From Chloroflexota bacterium (lineage in GTDB: Bacteria > Chloroflexota > Dormibacteria > Aeolococcales > Aeolococcaceae), in the NCBI GenBank assembly GCA_005889515.1, contig VBHE01000283.1, forward strand, positions 17,387 through 32,287: 14,901 nt of DNA, read 5' to 3'. Position 1 is the stretch's first letter, and the number at the start of each line of letters is the position of its first letter. The notes under the pieces were generated by a model. It saw only the letters and a program-made list of their open reading frames with translations. It did not search any database and was not told where the DNA came from. Position numbers and translations under genes: made by a program. Positions 1 through 5,795 of this stretch are shown here, piece by piece.

Positions 1-71
1 AGGGGGCGGACGACCTCGGTCGCGTAGGCGGCGATCCGCTCGGCGAGGGGGGCGGTGACGGAGAGGGTCAC
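1..71 (-). CDS. Partial CDS, N-terminus only; possibly acyl-CoA dehydrogenase
   Basis: Three bases after the thiolase stop, a GTG at 71-69 opens a frame that runs off the left edge of the window with no stop. The 23 visible codons read MTLSVTAPLAERIAAYATEV and then VRP. An amphipathic N-terminal helix of the type 'ERIAAxAxEVVxP' is typical of acyl-CoA dehydrogenases, and the tight coupling to a thiolase would suit beta-oxidation. There is no strong ribosome binding site, so translation is probably coupled to the thiolase. The coding call is reasonable. The family call rests on very few residues. Confidence 0.45.
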   Translation of the reverse strand, partial: MTLSVTAPLAERIAAYATEVVRP

Positions 72-74
72 CGG

Positions 75-1259
75 TCAGCCGACGTGGACGAGCGTCGCCT
101 CGCCCTGGGCCACGCCGCTGCAGATCCCGGCGGCACCGTAGCCCCCGCCGCTGCGCCGCAGCTCGTAGACGAGGGTCATGAGGATGCGGGCGCCGCTCGC
201 CCCGATGGGGTGGCCGACGGCGATGGCGCCGCCGTTCACGTTGACCCGCTCGGGGTCGACCTCCAGCATCCGGGTGCTCGTGATCGCGACCGCGGCGAAG
301 GCCTCGTTGATCTCCACCCGGGAGAGCTGGTCGACCCCGACCCGCTCCGGGCTGCGCCCCAGCGCCGCCTGGACCGCGGTGGCCGGGACGGTGGCGAGGT
401 AGGGGTGCTCGGCGGCGGAGTCGGCGCCGACCACCCAGCGCGCCAGCGGCTCCAGTCCCGCCGCCCGGGCCCGCGACGCCTCCATGGGGAGGATTGCGGA
501 GGCGCCGTCGTTCACCCCGGGGGCGTTGCCCGCGGTGATGGTGCCGCCGGCGTCGAAGGCGGCCCGCAGCGAGGCCAGCTTCTCCGCGGTGGTCTCCGGG
601 CGAGGCTGCTCGTCGGCGGTCACCTCGGCGCCGCCGGCGACCGCGACGGTGACGAGCTCGTCGCCGAAGAAGCCGTCGGCGAGCGCCCGCGCGTAGCGCT
701 GCTGGGAGCGCAGCGCCCAGGCGTCCTGCTCCTCGCGGCTCACCCCCGTCTCGGCGGCGACCTGGCTTCCGTGGACGCCCATGTGGACTCCGTCCACCGG
801 GCAGCACAGCCCGTCACGGATCATGCTGTCGACCGCGGTGCGGTCGCCCATCCGGCTGCCGAAGCGCTGCTCCTCGAGCAGGTAGGGCGCGTTCGACATC
901 GACTCCATGCCGCCGGCGACGACGGCGTCGGCCTCGCCCGCCCGGATCAGCAGGGCGCCGAGGTTCACCGCCTTGAGCGCGCTCGCGCAGACCTTGTTCA
1001 CGGTGAAGGAGGGCACCGAGGCGGGGAGCCCGGCCTTGAGCCCCGCCTGCCGGGAGGGCACCTGACCCTGCCCGGCGGCGAGCACGGTGCCCATGATCAG
1101 GTGGTCGACCCCGTCGGGCGGCACCGCGGCCCGCCGGAGCACCTCGCGGATGGCCACGGCGCCGAGATCGGTGGCCGAGAGCCGCGCCAGCCCTCCGCCG
1201 AAACGGCCGAAGGGGGTGCGGGCGGCGGCGACGATCCACACCTCGCGCATCCGCGCCAT
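75..1259 (-). CDS. Acetyl-CoA C-acetyltransferase (thiolase)
   Basis: This 394-residue protein has the usual length and all the motifs of a cytosolic biosynthetic or degradative thiolase. Thiolases condense two acetyl-CoA, or cleave 3-ketoacyl-CoA, through a cysteine acyl-enzyme. The nucleophile is C91 in NKVCASALKAV. The NEAFA loop is at 318-322, the GHPIGASGAR histidine motif has H350, and the second catalytic cysteine is C380 in GICSGVAQGEA. In that last motif the usual glycine-rich CxGGGxG is altered to CSGVAQG, which still keeps the Cys. The ATG at 1259 is used; a second ATG three codons in (1250) is equally possible, and neither has a clear Shine-Dalgarno. The next gene, probably an acyl-CoA dehydrogenase, starts 3 nt after the stop, so the pair is likely an operon for fatty-acid or branched-chain acyl-CoA metabolism. 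Substrate chain length cannot be told from sequence. Confidence 0.95.
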   Translation of the reverse strand: MARMREVWIVAAARTPFGRFGGGLARLSATDLGAVAIREVLRRAAVPPDGVDHLIMGTVLAAGQGQVPSRQAGLKAGLPASVPSFTVNKVCASALKAVNLGALLIRAGEADAVVAGGMESMSNAPYLLEEQRFGSRMGDRTAVDSMIRDGLCCPVDGVHMGVHGSQVAAETGVSREEQDAWALRSQQRYARALADGFFGDELVTVAVAGGAEVTADEQPRPETTAEKLASLRAAFDAGGTITAGNAPGVNDGASAILPMEASRARAAGLEPLARWVVGADSAAEHPYLATVPATAVQAALGRSPERVGVDQLSRVEINEAFAAVAITSTRMLEVDPERVNVNGGAIAVGHPIGASGARILMTLVYELRRSGGGYGAAGICSGVAQGEATLVHVG

Positions 1260-1271
1260 TGTACGGAGCGA

Positions 1272-1283
1272 GCCCGCGCGGGC
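1272..1283. repeat. 12-bp perfect palindrome between pilus operon and thiolase
   Basis: GCCCGCGCGGGC is fully self-complementary. It sits in the 35-nt gap between the stop of the small membrane protein and the thiolase start. It could form a short stem in the transcript and partly separate the two units, but there is no following T-run. It may simply reflect base composition. Confidence 0.3.
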
Positions 1284-1294
1284 CGCCTCCTCGT

Positions 1295-1633
1295 TCAGCA
1301 GCGCGGCAGCGCGCTGTAGGGGATGGGGACGGCGATGCAGTGGGGGGTCGGCGCGGGCAGCGGGCTGCTGCTCACCACCGGGGTGATCGACGCCACGCTG
1401 CCGTGACGGGTCACCGCCATCGCCACCACGTCACCGAGGGTGATGCACGCCGCGGCGACGAAGAGCATGAACGTGCCCTCCGCCGTCCAGCGGCTGCTCG
1501 GCCTCCCGATCCGGCGCCACCAGGGCGGCCGCCGCTCGGGCTTCGGCGGCCTCGCGGCTCGATGCTCCTCGACCCGCCGGAGCAGGCCGGGCTCGAACCA
1601 GGCGCGCTCGTCGCCGGGGCCGGGGTCGCCCAT
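1295..1633 (-). CDS. Small single-pass membrane protein at the end of the pilus operon
   Basis: This is a 112-residue protein, not assigned to any family. Residues 1-53 are charged and rich in Arg, Pro and Trp (RRVEEHRAARPPKPERRPPWWRR would be cytoplasmic by the positive-inside rule). Residues about 54-75 form one hydrophobic helix (GTFMLFVAAACITLGDVVAM). A short Ser/Pro/Thr-rich tail follows outside, with cysteines at 99 and as the last residue (112). The ATG at 1633 is 5 nt after the stop of the TadG-like gene, so it is very probably co-transcribed and translationally coupled. Position suggests an accessory or anchoring role in the pilus-like system, but nothing in the sequence proves this. 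Confidence 0.7.
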   Translation of the reverse strand: MGDPGPGDERAWFEPGLLRRVEEHRAARPPKPERRPPWWRRIGRPSSRWTAEGTFMLFVAAACITLGDVVAMAVTRHGSVASITPVVSSSPLPAPTPHCIAVPIPYSALPRC

Positions 1634-1638
1634 CCCGC

Positions 1639-2799
1639 TCACTGGACGAGCTGGAGCTGCTCGCGCAGCTTCGCCACGTAGCGGGGGTCGAAGGTGACCT
1701 CCGGGTTGGTGAAGTTCCCGCTCTGGACGTTCCAGGTGTCGACGATCGCCTGGCCGTCGATGCTCAGCAGCGCGTTCTGGCCGGCGCTCAGGGTCCCGCT
1801 GGGGAGGTAGACGGTGCCGGTGACCGTCAGCGAGGAGGAGACGTTGCTCTCGTAGAGCCCGCCCGCGGAGCCGGTGGGTGCGTACACCGAGTAGAAGCCG
1901 TCGTTGGGGTCCTCGGTCTGCCCCGAGGGCGGCTGGTACGGGCTGATGAGCACGTGGGCCCCGTTGGTGACGCCGATGGTCGCCCCCTGGTCGAGCCAGA
2001 ACGTGACCCCGACCAGGCAGGTGGTGTACGAGCTCGCGTAGGCGCCGGTGCAGTTCGACGGCGCGCTGTGGCCGTCGATCACCACGTCGGTGCAGCTCGG
2101 CGGGCTGCAGTTGGGGTTGTGGGTCACGTAGTAGAGGCCCGGGGTCAGGGCGGAGGTGACGGTGAGCACCGACCGGTTGTTCCCCAGCGCGGAGCCGTCC
2201 TCGGTCACCACGTTGCCGCTCAGCGAGGGTCCCTGGAGATCGGGCGGAAGCAGCGCCGGCGACGCCATGCATGCCCTCGAGCTCGGGTCCTGGACGGCGG
2301 TCAGGGTGACGCCCTGGACGCTCAGGGTGCCGCATGCGCCGAGGTTCGCCGTCTGGTTGACGGTGCCGCTGCCGGTCGCGACGCTGCAGGAGGACACCGC
2401 CTGGACGGTGTCGGCGGCGGTGGGACGGACGTTCGACTGATACGGGCTTCCCGCCGCCGGGTCGGGCGAGGGGAAGCTCCCCGACTGGGGTGAGCCGAGC
2501 ACGATGGCGCCGAGGTTGCCGTTCGCGTCCGGCCCGGCGCAGAAGCCGGAGTGCCCGCCCGACTGCGGGTTGATGTCGCGGTAGGCGTAGACGTTGCCGT
2601 CGATGACCTCACCCTGGTTGCCGCCGGTGACCAGGGTGTTCGAGTAGAGGGCGAAGCCGAAGGGCTGGGCGGCGGGGAGGTGATAGGCGACCGAGCGCGA
2701 CCCCGTCGGTCCCATGTGCAGCCCGATGGCGCCGCCGAGACCCGCCGCGGCGGGGTCGGTGACGTCCACCTCGACGTAGCCCCAGGGGAGCCCCGGCGC
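1639..2799 (-). CDS. TadG-like pilus-assembly protein, C-terminal part (frameshifted)
   Basis: This 386-codon frame continues the gene that begins at 3211; the two meet at a run of five C (2799-2803). Just after the junction it reads GAPGLPWGYVEVDVT, a natural continuation of the upstream part, and then a Ser/Thr/Gly/Asn-rich secreted region with scattered Cys pairs (for example near ACGTLSVQGVTL and NCSPPSCTDVV). The last ~80 residues (TVTGTVYLPSGTLSAGQNAL, then IVDTWNVQSG) resemble the beta-solenoid-like ends of PilX- or TadG-type minor pilins in Gram-positive-like genomes. The gene ends 5 nt before the small membrane protein. A GTG at 2769 could start an independent fragment, but no signal or TM segment would precede it, so this piece alone could not be exported. 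Confidence 0.75.
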   Translation of the reverse strand, partial: APGLPWGYVEVDVTDPAAAGLGGAIGLHMGPTGSRSVAYHLPAAQPFGFALYSNTLVTGGNQGEVIDGNVYAYRDINPQSGGHSGFCAGPDANGNLGAIVLGSPQSGSFPSPDPAAGSPYQSNVRPTAADTVQAVSSCSVATGSGTVNQTANLGACGTLSVQGVTLTAVQDPSSRACMASPALLPPDLQGPSLSGNVVTEDGSALGNNRSVLTVTSALTPGLYYVTHNPNCSPPSCTDVVIDGHSAPSNCTGAYASSYTTCLVGVTFWLDQGATIGVTNGAHVLISPYQPPSGQTEDPNDGFYSVYAPTGSAGGLYESNVSSSLTVTGTVYLPSGTLSAGQNALLSIDGQAIVDTWNVQSGNFTNPEVTFDPRYVAKLREQLQLVQ

Positions 2800-2800
2800 C

Positions 2801-3211
2801 CCCGGCCGCTCGGGTCACCCCCGAGCCCGCCCCCGGCCCCGAGGTGGTGACGTCGCAGTGCGTCGCCGCGGCGCCGTTGCCGCAGTTCTGCCCGGTCTGG
2901 GCGTGCACGACCCCGGTGGCCCAGGTCGTCCCCGACGACCCCCAGCCCATGTGGTCGTAGACGACCCGCAGCGCGTCGACGGCGCCCTGGAGGCGGTCGG
3001 CCTGGTTGGCCTGGCCGCCGTTCGAGGCGCCGAGATCGCGGGCGGCACTGAGCGCGGCCGCGTCGGTCGCGTTCTGGAGGTTGCGGTGGTTGGTGGTGGC
3101 GACGCTCAGGTCGACGGCGAGCGCGGCGCCGCCGAGGAGCACGCCGGCGCAGATCGCGCTGATCGGCAGCACCTGTCCCCGCTGCCGGCGCCGCCACGCG
3201 ATGGGTCGCAT
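2801..3211 (-). CDS. TadG-like pilus-assembly protein, N-terminal part (frameshifted)
   Basis: 137 codons carry a clear TadG-like N-terminus: a basic start (MRPIAWRRRQRGQ), a prepilin-like hydrophobic helix at about 13-35 (VLPISAICAGVLLGGAALAV), then the characteristic DLSVATTNHRNLQNATDAAA segment at 34-53. The ATG at 3211 follows the stop of the upstream TadE-like gene by 2 nt, with a G6 run about 8 nt upstream acting as ribosome binding site. Without correction the frame continues into Arg-rich nonsense until a stop at 2609. Removing one G (mRNA sense) from the run at 2803-2799 restores a 523-residue protein. TadG-type proteins are minor structural or anchoring components of Flp/Tad pili at the envelope. 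The vWA domain of classical TadG is not seen. Confidence 0.82.
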
Positions 3212-3213
3212 CC

Positions 3214-4161
3214 TCAGCCCCCCTGGGTGATGCCGCACGGCTCCACCTGCATCGTCTCGGTCGCGGTCACGGTGCGCACCGACCCCGACGGCGTGTCGGC
3301 GAGGATGCGGTTGACGAAGGGCGCGAAGATCGGCACGCGGTAGGAGACGGCGATCGAGACGTAGGAGCTGTCGGAGACCACCGTGGAGCACGCCGGCGCG
3401 GTCGCCGGCGTCGGGACCGCGCCGGGCGTCGACGGCGCCGGGGTCACGACCGCGGGGGTGGGCGTCGGCGCCGCCGTCGGACAGACCCCCGAGGTGGGCA
3501 GGGTGATGTTCGCGGGCGTCGGCGTGACCGCCTTGCTGTGGTCGACGGTGACCGTGATCGACGAGTTGTAGGTGCAGCCCGACGCGTCCACGGCGGTGGC
3601 GGTGATGGTGGTCTGCTGCGACGACGACGGCGTCGACAGGCAGATCGAGTAGGCGCCGGTGCTGTCGCTGGTCACCGTTCCCGAGGTCGACTTGCTCGGC
3701 GAGGCGAGGATCGCGACCGTGCCCGACGGCAGGTTCGAGACCGTCCCCGACGCGGTGGCTCCACCGGGGCAGGCGTTGCCGGCCTCGACGATGTCCCCGG
3801 GCAGGCGCGAGACCGAGTGGTTCGCGGTGACCACGATGGTGAGCGACGAGCCGGAGATCAGCCCCGAGGCGCTGCGCACCGCGTCGCACACCGACGTCTC
3901 CGTCTCCGAGTCCGACGGGTTCTGCCCGCAGGTGTAGGACGTCGTGCCCAGCGCGTTCACGAAGTCGAGCGAGCGGTTCGGGTACTCGGCGGCGATCCGC
4001 GCGCCCTCGCGCGCCGCCGTGCCCACGGTCACGCCGCCGTAGGCGATCGCCCCGATCTGACCCGCGCCGCCGAGGAGGACGACGAGGGCGGGGGCGATCA
4101 GCGACAGCTCGACGAGCGCCTGCCCGGCGCCGCCCCGCAGGCGGCGTCTCACTGCTCGCAT
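3214..4161 (-). CDS. TadE-like minor pilin with inserted beta-sandwich-like domain
   Basis: This 315-residue protein begins with the TadE signature: a basic stretch (RAVRRRLRGG), then GQALVELSLIAPALVVLLGG at 13-32 with the conserved Glu at 18, and the GTAAREGARIAAE motif near 47-59. The usual TadE C-terminal strand pattern appears only at the end (SYVSIAVSYRVPIFAPFVNR, about 266-285, then RTVTATETMQVEPC). Between lie about 120 extra residues. Positions about 135-208 look like a carboxypeptidase-regulatory or SdrD-like beta sandwich (SGTVTSDSTGAYSICL, then TVTVD), and 212-256 are a Pro/Thr/Ala linker (PTAAPTPTPAVVTPAPSTPG). Such proteins are minor pilins or pseudopilins processed by a TadV-like peptidase. 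The start overlaps the upstream TadE gene by 13 nt, and the stop is 2 nt before the TadG-like start. Confidence 0.88.
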   Translation of the reverse strand: MRAVRRRLRGGAGQALVELSLIAPALVVLLGGAGQIGAIAYGGVTVGTAAREGARIAAEYPNRSLDFVNALGTTSYTCGQNPSDSETETSVCDAVRSASGLISGSSLTIVVTANHSVSRLPGDIVEAGNACPGGATASGTVSNLPSGTVAILASPSKSTSGTVTSDSTGAYSICLSTPSSSQQTTITATAVDASGCTYNSSITVTVDHSKAVTPTPANITLPTSGVCPTAAPTPTPAVVTPAPSTPGAVPTPATAPACSTVVSDSSYVSIAVSYRVPIFAPFVNRILADTPSGSVRTVTATETMQVEPCGITQGG

Positions 4162-4694
4162 GTCGCCTGCGCCCGCGCGTGCAGGGTGCGGATGTCGCTC
4201 CCGCTGTCACCGAGGAGGCGGCCGATCAGCGGCACGTAGAGCTCCTGCGGATAGCTGATGTCGACCTGGATCACGCTGCCCTTGCTGCACTTGTCGAGGA
4301 TGTTCGGGTCGACCGGGTCGGCGGCGACACAGGTCGTCCCCAGGGTGTTGCCGGTCTGCGAGCCCGCGTAGACGCAGACGCTGGTGGCCGTGCCACCCGG
4401 CAGCGCGTCGAGCCGGCCGTCGATGTAGTCGATGAGCAGGGTGCTGTCGCACGTGGTGTGACCGTCCGGCAGCGTCGGCGTCACCGCCTCGGCGTTGCGG
4501 CTGGGCCCGCCGCAGACCGCGGCGGCACGCGCGCCGTCTCGCGCCGCGTTGGTGAGCTGCATCTGGTTCATCACCACGATCCCGGTGAGGAACAGGCCGA
4601 GCACGAGCACGACGAGGACGGGTGCGACGAGGGCGAACTCCACGAGGGAGACGCCGCTCTCGCCGGCGGCGGGACGTCGGTGGGTTGTGGGCAT
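4149..4694 (-). CDS. TadE-like minor pilin, first gene of the riboswitch operon
   Basis: This 181-residue protein of ordinary TadE length has a short basic leader and SGVSLVEFALVAPVLVVLVL at 13-32, which contains the conserved Glu (E19) after the processing region. NAARDGARAAA follows at about 49-59. A Cys-containing periplasmic or extracellular part ends in VIQVDISYPQELYVPLIGRL and RTLHARAQATCEQ, the typical TadE C-terminal strands. Its ATG at 4694 has no Shine-Dalgarno in the normal position. The only candidate, AAGGAG at 4724-4719, lies 24 nt upstream just behind a c-di-GMP-I aptamer, with a perfect hairpin in between. The gene heads the operon TadE, TadE, TadG-like, small membrane protein. 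No flp major pilin, tadA ATPase or tadV peptidase gene is in the window. Confidence 0.9.
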   Translation of the reverse strand: MPTTHRRPAAGESGVSLVEFALVAPVLVVLVLGLFLTGIVVMNQMQLTNAARDGARAAAVCGGPSRNAEAVTPTLPDGHTTCDSTLLIDYIDGRLDALPGGTATSVCVYAGSQTGNTLGTTCVAADPVDPNILDKCSKGSVIQVDISYPQELYVPLIGRLLGDSGSDIRTLHARAQATCEQ

Positions 4695-4724
4695 GGGGCA
4701 GGATCGGCCCCAGGTGAACTCCTT
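4695..4724 (-). promoter_or_regulatory. Displaced Shine-Dalgarno plus hairpin abutting the TadE start codon
   Basis: In the mRNA sense AAGGAG (4724-4719) is followed by TTCACCT (7 nt). A hairpin comes next, with stem GGGGC (4711-4707), loop CGATCCT and stem GCCCC (4699-4695), and then directly the ATG (4694). If the stem folds, the Shine-Dalgarno to start spacing drops from 24 nt to an effective 7. Upstream CTCC (4800-4797) is complementary to GGAG (4722-4719), so the site could alternatively be masked by a base-paired extension of the aptamer. The sequences are seen directly; the regulatory reading is inference. Confidence 0.6.
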
Positions 4725-4800
4725 CGGCGGCCCGGCTGTCTCAGGGAGACCCGTGGCTTTGCGTCCCCGCCTCGCGACGGGTTTGCCGGTTTGTCGGGAG
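4722..4800 (-). ncRNA. Cyclic di-GMP-I (GEMM) riboswitch aptamer
   Basis: Read on the minus strand, the region contains the hallmark elements of the c-di-GMP-I class in order. GGCAAACC is at about 4786-4779. A short P2 stem follows, closed by a GNRA tetraloop (CCCGTC-GCGA-GGCGGG). The nearly invariant GGGACGCAAAGCCACGGG comes next. A very short P3 hairpin (GTCTC-CCT-GAGAC) and CAGCCGGGCCGCCG close the P1 side at about 4740-4725. These are the ligand-contacting segments conserved across the family. The aptamer sits in the 5' leader of the TadE/TadG-like operon, oriented toward it, about 30 nt from the start codon. Since a possible Shine-Dalgarno directly follows the aptamer, translational control is likelier than transcription termination; no U-run terminator is visible. 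Whether ligand turns the operon on or off cannot be decided here. Exact outer boundaries are approximate. Confidence 0.93.
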
Positions 4801-4906
4801 CCGACTTACCGGACTGTAGGCGCCGGTGTTCGCACCCGGGTGGTGTCCGCGTCACGCAGCGATGGCGGGGCCTCTCAGCGCCGGCTCAGCCGCCGCTCAG
4901 GGGGGT

Positions 4907-5791
4907 CTACCGCTGGGAGTGGACGCCGAGCCGCTCGCCGACGAGGCGCACGACGTCCTCGATGGTGTCCCCGACCACCGCGCCGGCGGCGGTCAGGGCG
5001 TCGATCTTGCTCTGCGCCGTGCCCCGGTTCCCGCTGATGATCGCGCCGGCATGGCCCATGCGCTTGCCCGGAGGCGCGGTGCGGCCGCTGATGAAGGCGA
5101 CCACCGGCTTGGGGTAGCCCTTGCCGATCAGCTCGGCGGCGGACTCCTCGTCGGAGCCGCCGATCTCCCCCACCATCACCACCGCCCTCGTCGCCTTGTC
5201 CTCGGCGAAGAGCTCGAGCACGTCGCGGAAGGTGAGCCCGAGCACCGGGTCGCCGCCGATTCCGACCGCGGTGGTCTGGCCGTGCCCGGCCTGGCTCAGC
5301 CCCTGGATGACCTCGTAGGTGAGCGTGCCCGAGCGCGCCACCACGCCGACGCTGCCGGGGCGGGCGACGTGGTTGGGGATGAAGCCCACCTTGCACTCGC
5401 CGGCGGTGAGCAGGCCGGGACAGTTGGGTCCGATCAGCTTCGTGCTCGAGCCGTCGATCACCGCCCGCGCACGGATCATGTCGTGCACCGGGACGCCCTC
5501 GGTGACACACACCGCCAGCGGCAGCCGAGCGGCCGCGGCCTCCATGATCGCGTCGGCGGCGAAGGGCGGGGGCACGATGATGAAGGCGCAGTCGGCGGCG
5601 GTCGCGGTGACCGCGTCGGCGACGGTGTCGAAGACCGGGACGCCGAGATGGGTGCTGCCGCCGCGTCCGGGGACGACGCCGGCGACGACGTCGGTGCCGT
5701 AGGCCTGCATCTGCTCGGTGTGGAAGCTGCCCTCACGGCCGGTGATGCCCTGGACGACGACGCGGGTGTAGCGGTCGATGAGGATGGACAT
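4907..5791 (-). CDS. sucD: Succinyl-CoA synthetase (ADP/GDP-forming) alpha subunit
   Basis: This 294-residue protein is full length for SucD. Together with SucC it interconverts succinyl-CoA plus ADP (or GDP) plus Pi with succinate, CoA and NTP in the TCA cycle. The CoA-binding Rossmann start shows GITGREGSFHTEQM at 15-28. GPNCPGLL at 121-128 and the RSGTLTYE loop at 153-160 are present. The catalytic phospho-histidine is H247 in PGKRMGHAGAI. The ATG at 5791 is 4 nt after the sucC stop, with a strong ribosome binding site (GGGGGAGGA) overlapping the sucC end. It follows sucC as a normal two-gene operon. Downstream, 106 nt separate it from the riboswitch of the pilus operon; this gap has no gene and must hold the end of one unit and the promoter of the next. 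Confidence 0.97.
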   Translation of the reverse strand: MSILIDRYTRVVVQGITGREGSFHTEQMQAYGTDVVAGVVPGRGGSTHLGVPVFDTVADAVTATAADCAFIIVPPPFAADAIMEAAAARLPLAVCVTEGVPVHDMIRARAVIDGSSTKLIGPNCPGLLTAGECKVGFIPNHVARPGSVGVVARSGTLTYEVIQGLSQAGHGQTTAVGIGGDPVLGLTFRDVLELFAEDKATRAVVMVGEIGGSDEESAAELIGKGYPKPVVAFISGRTAPPGKRMGHAGAIISGNRGTAQSKIDALTAAGAVVGDTIEDVVRLVGERLGVHSQR

Positions 5792-5795
5792 GTAG

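Noticed and set aside
84..1319. Long plus-strand open frame opposite the thiolase (411 codons)
   Set aside because: Its product is a Gly/Arg/Ala/His/Asp-rich composition artefact typical of antisense frames in high-GC DNA. The opposite strand has a full-length thiolase with all motifs.
2799..2803. Programmed +1 ribosomal frameshift in the TadG-like gene
   Set aside because: No recognised slippery heptamer, internal Shine-Dalgarno or stop-codon arrangement sits at the junction, and the other broken genes favour an error or decay explanation.
3440..3490. Tandem repeat in the Pro/Thr-coding region of the TadE-like gene
   Set aside because: The amino-acid pattern is repetitive but the DNA has no regular unit. 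It is a linker, not a repeat array.
4861..4906. Rho-independent terminator after sucD
   Set aside because: Only a short CGGC-TGA-GCCG stem and CTGAG repeats are present, with no T-run, so it is not convincing.
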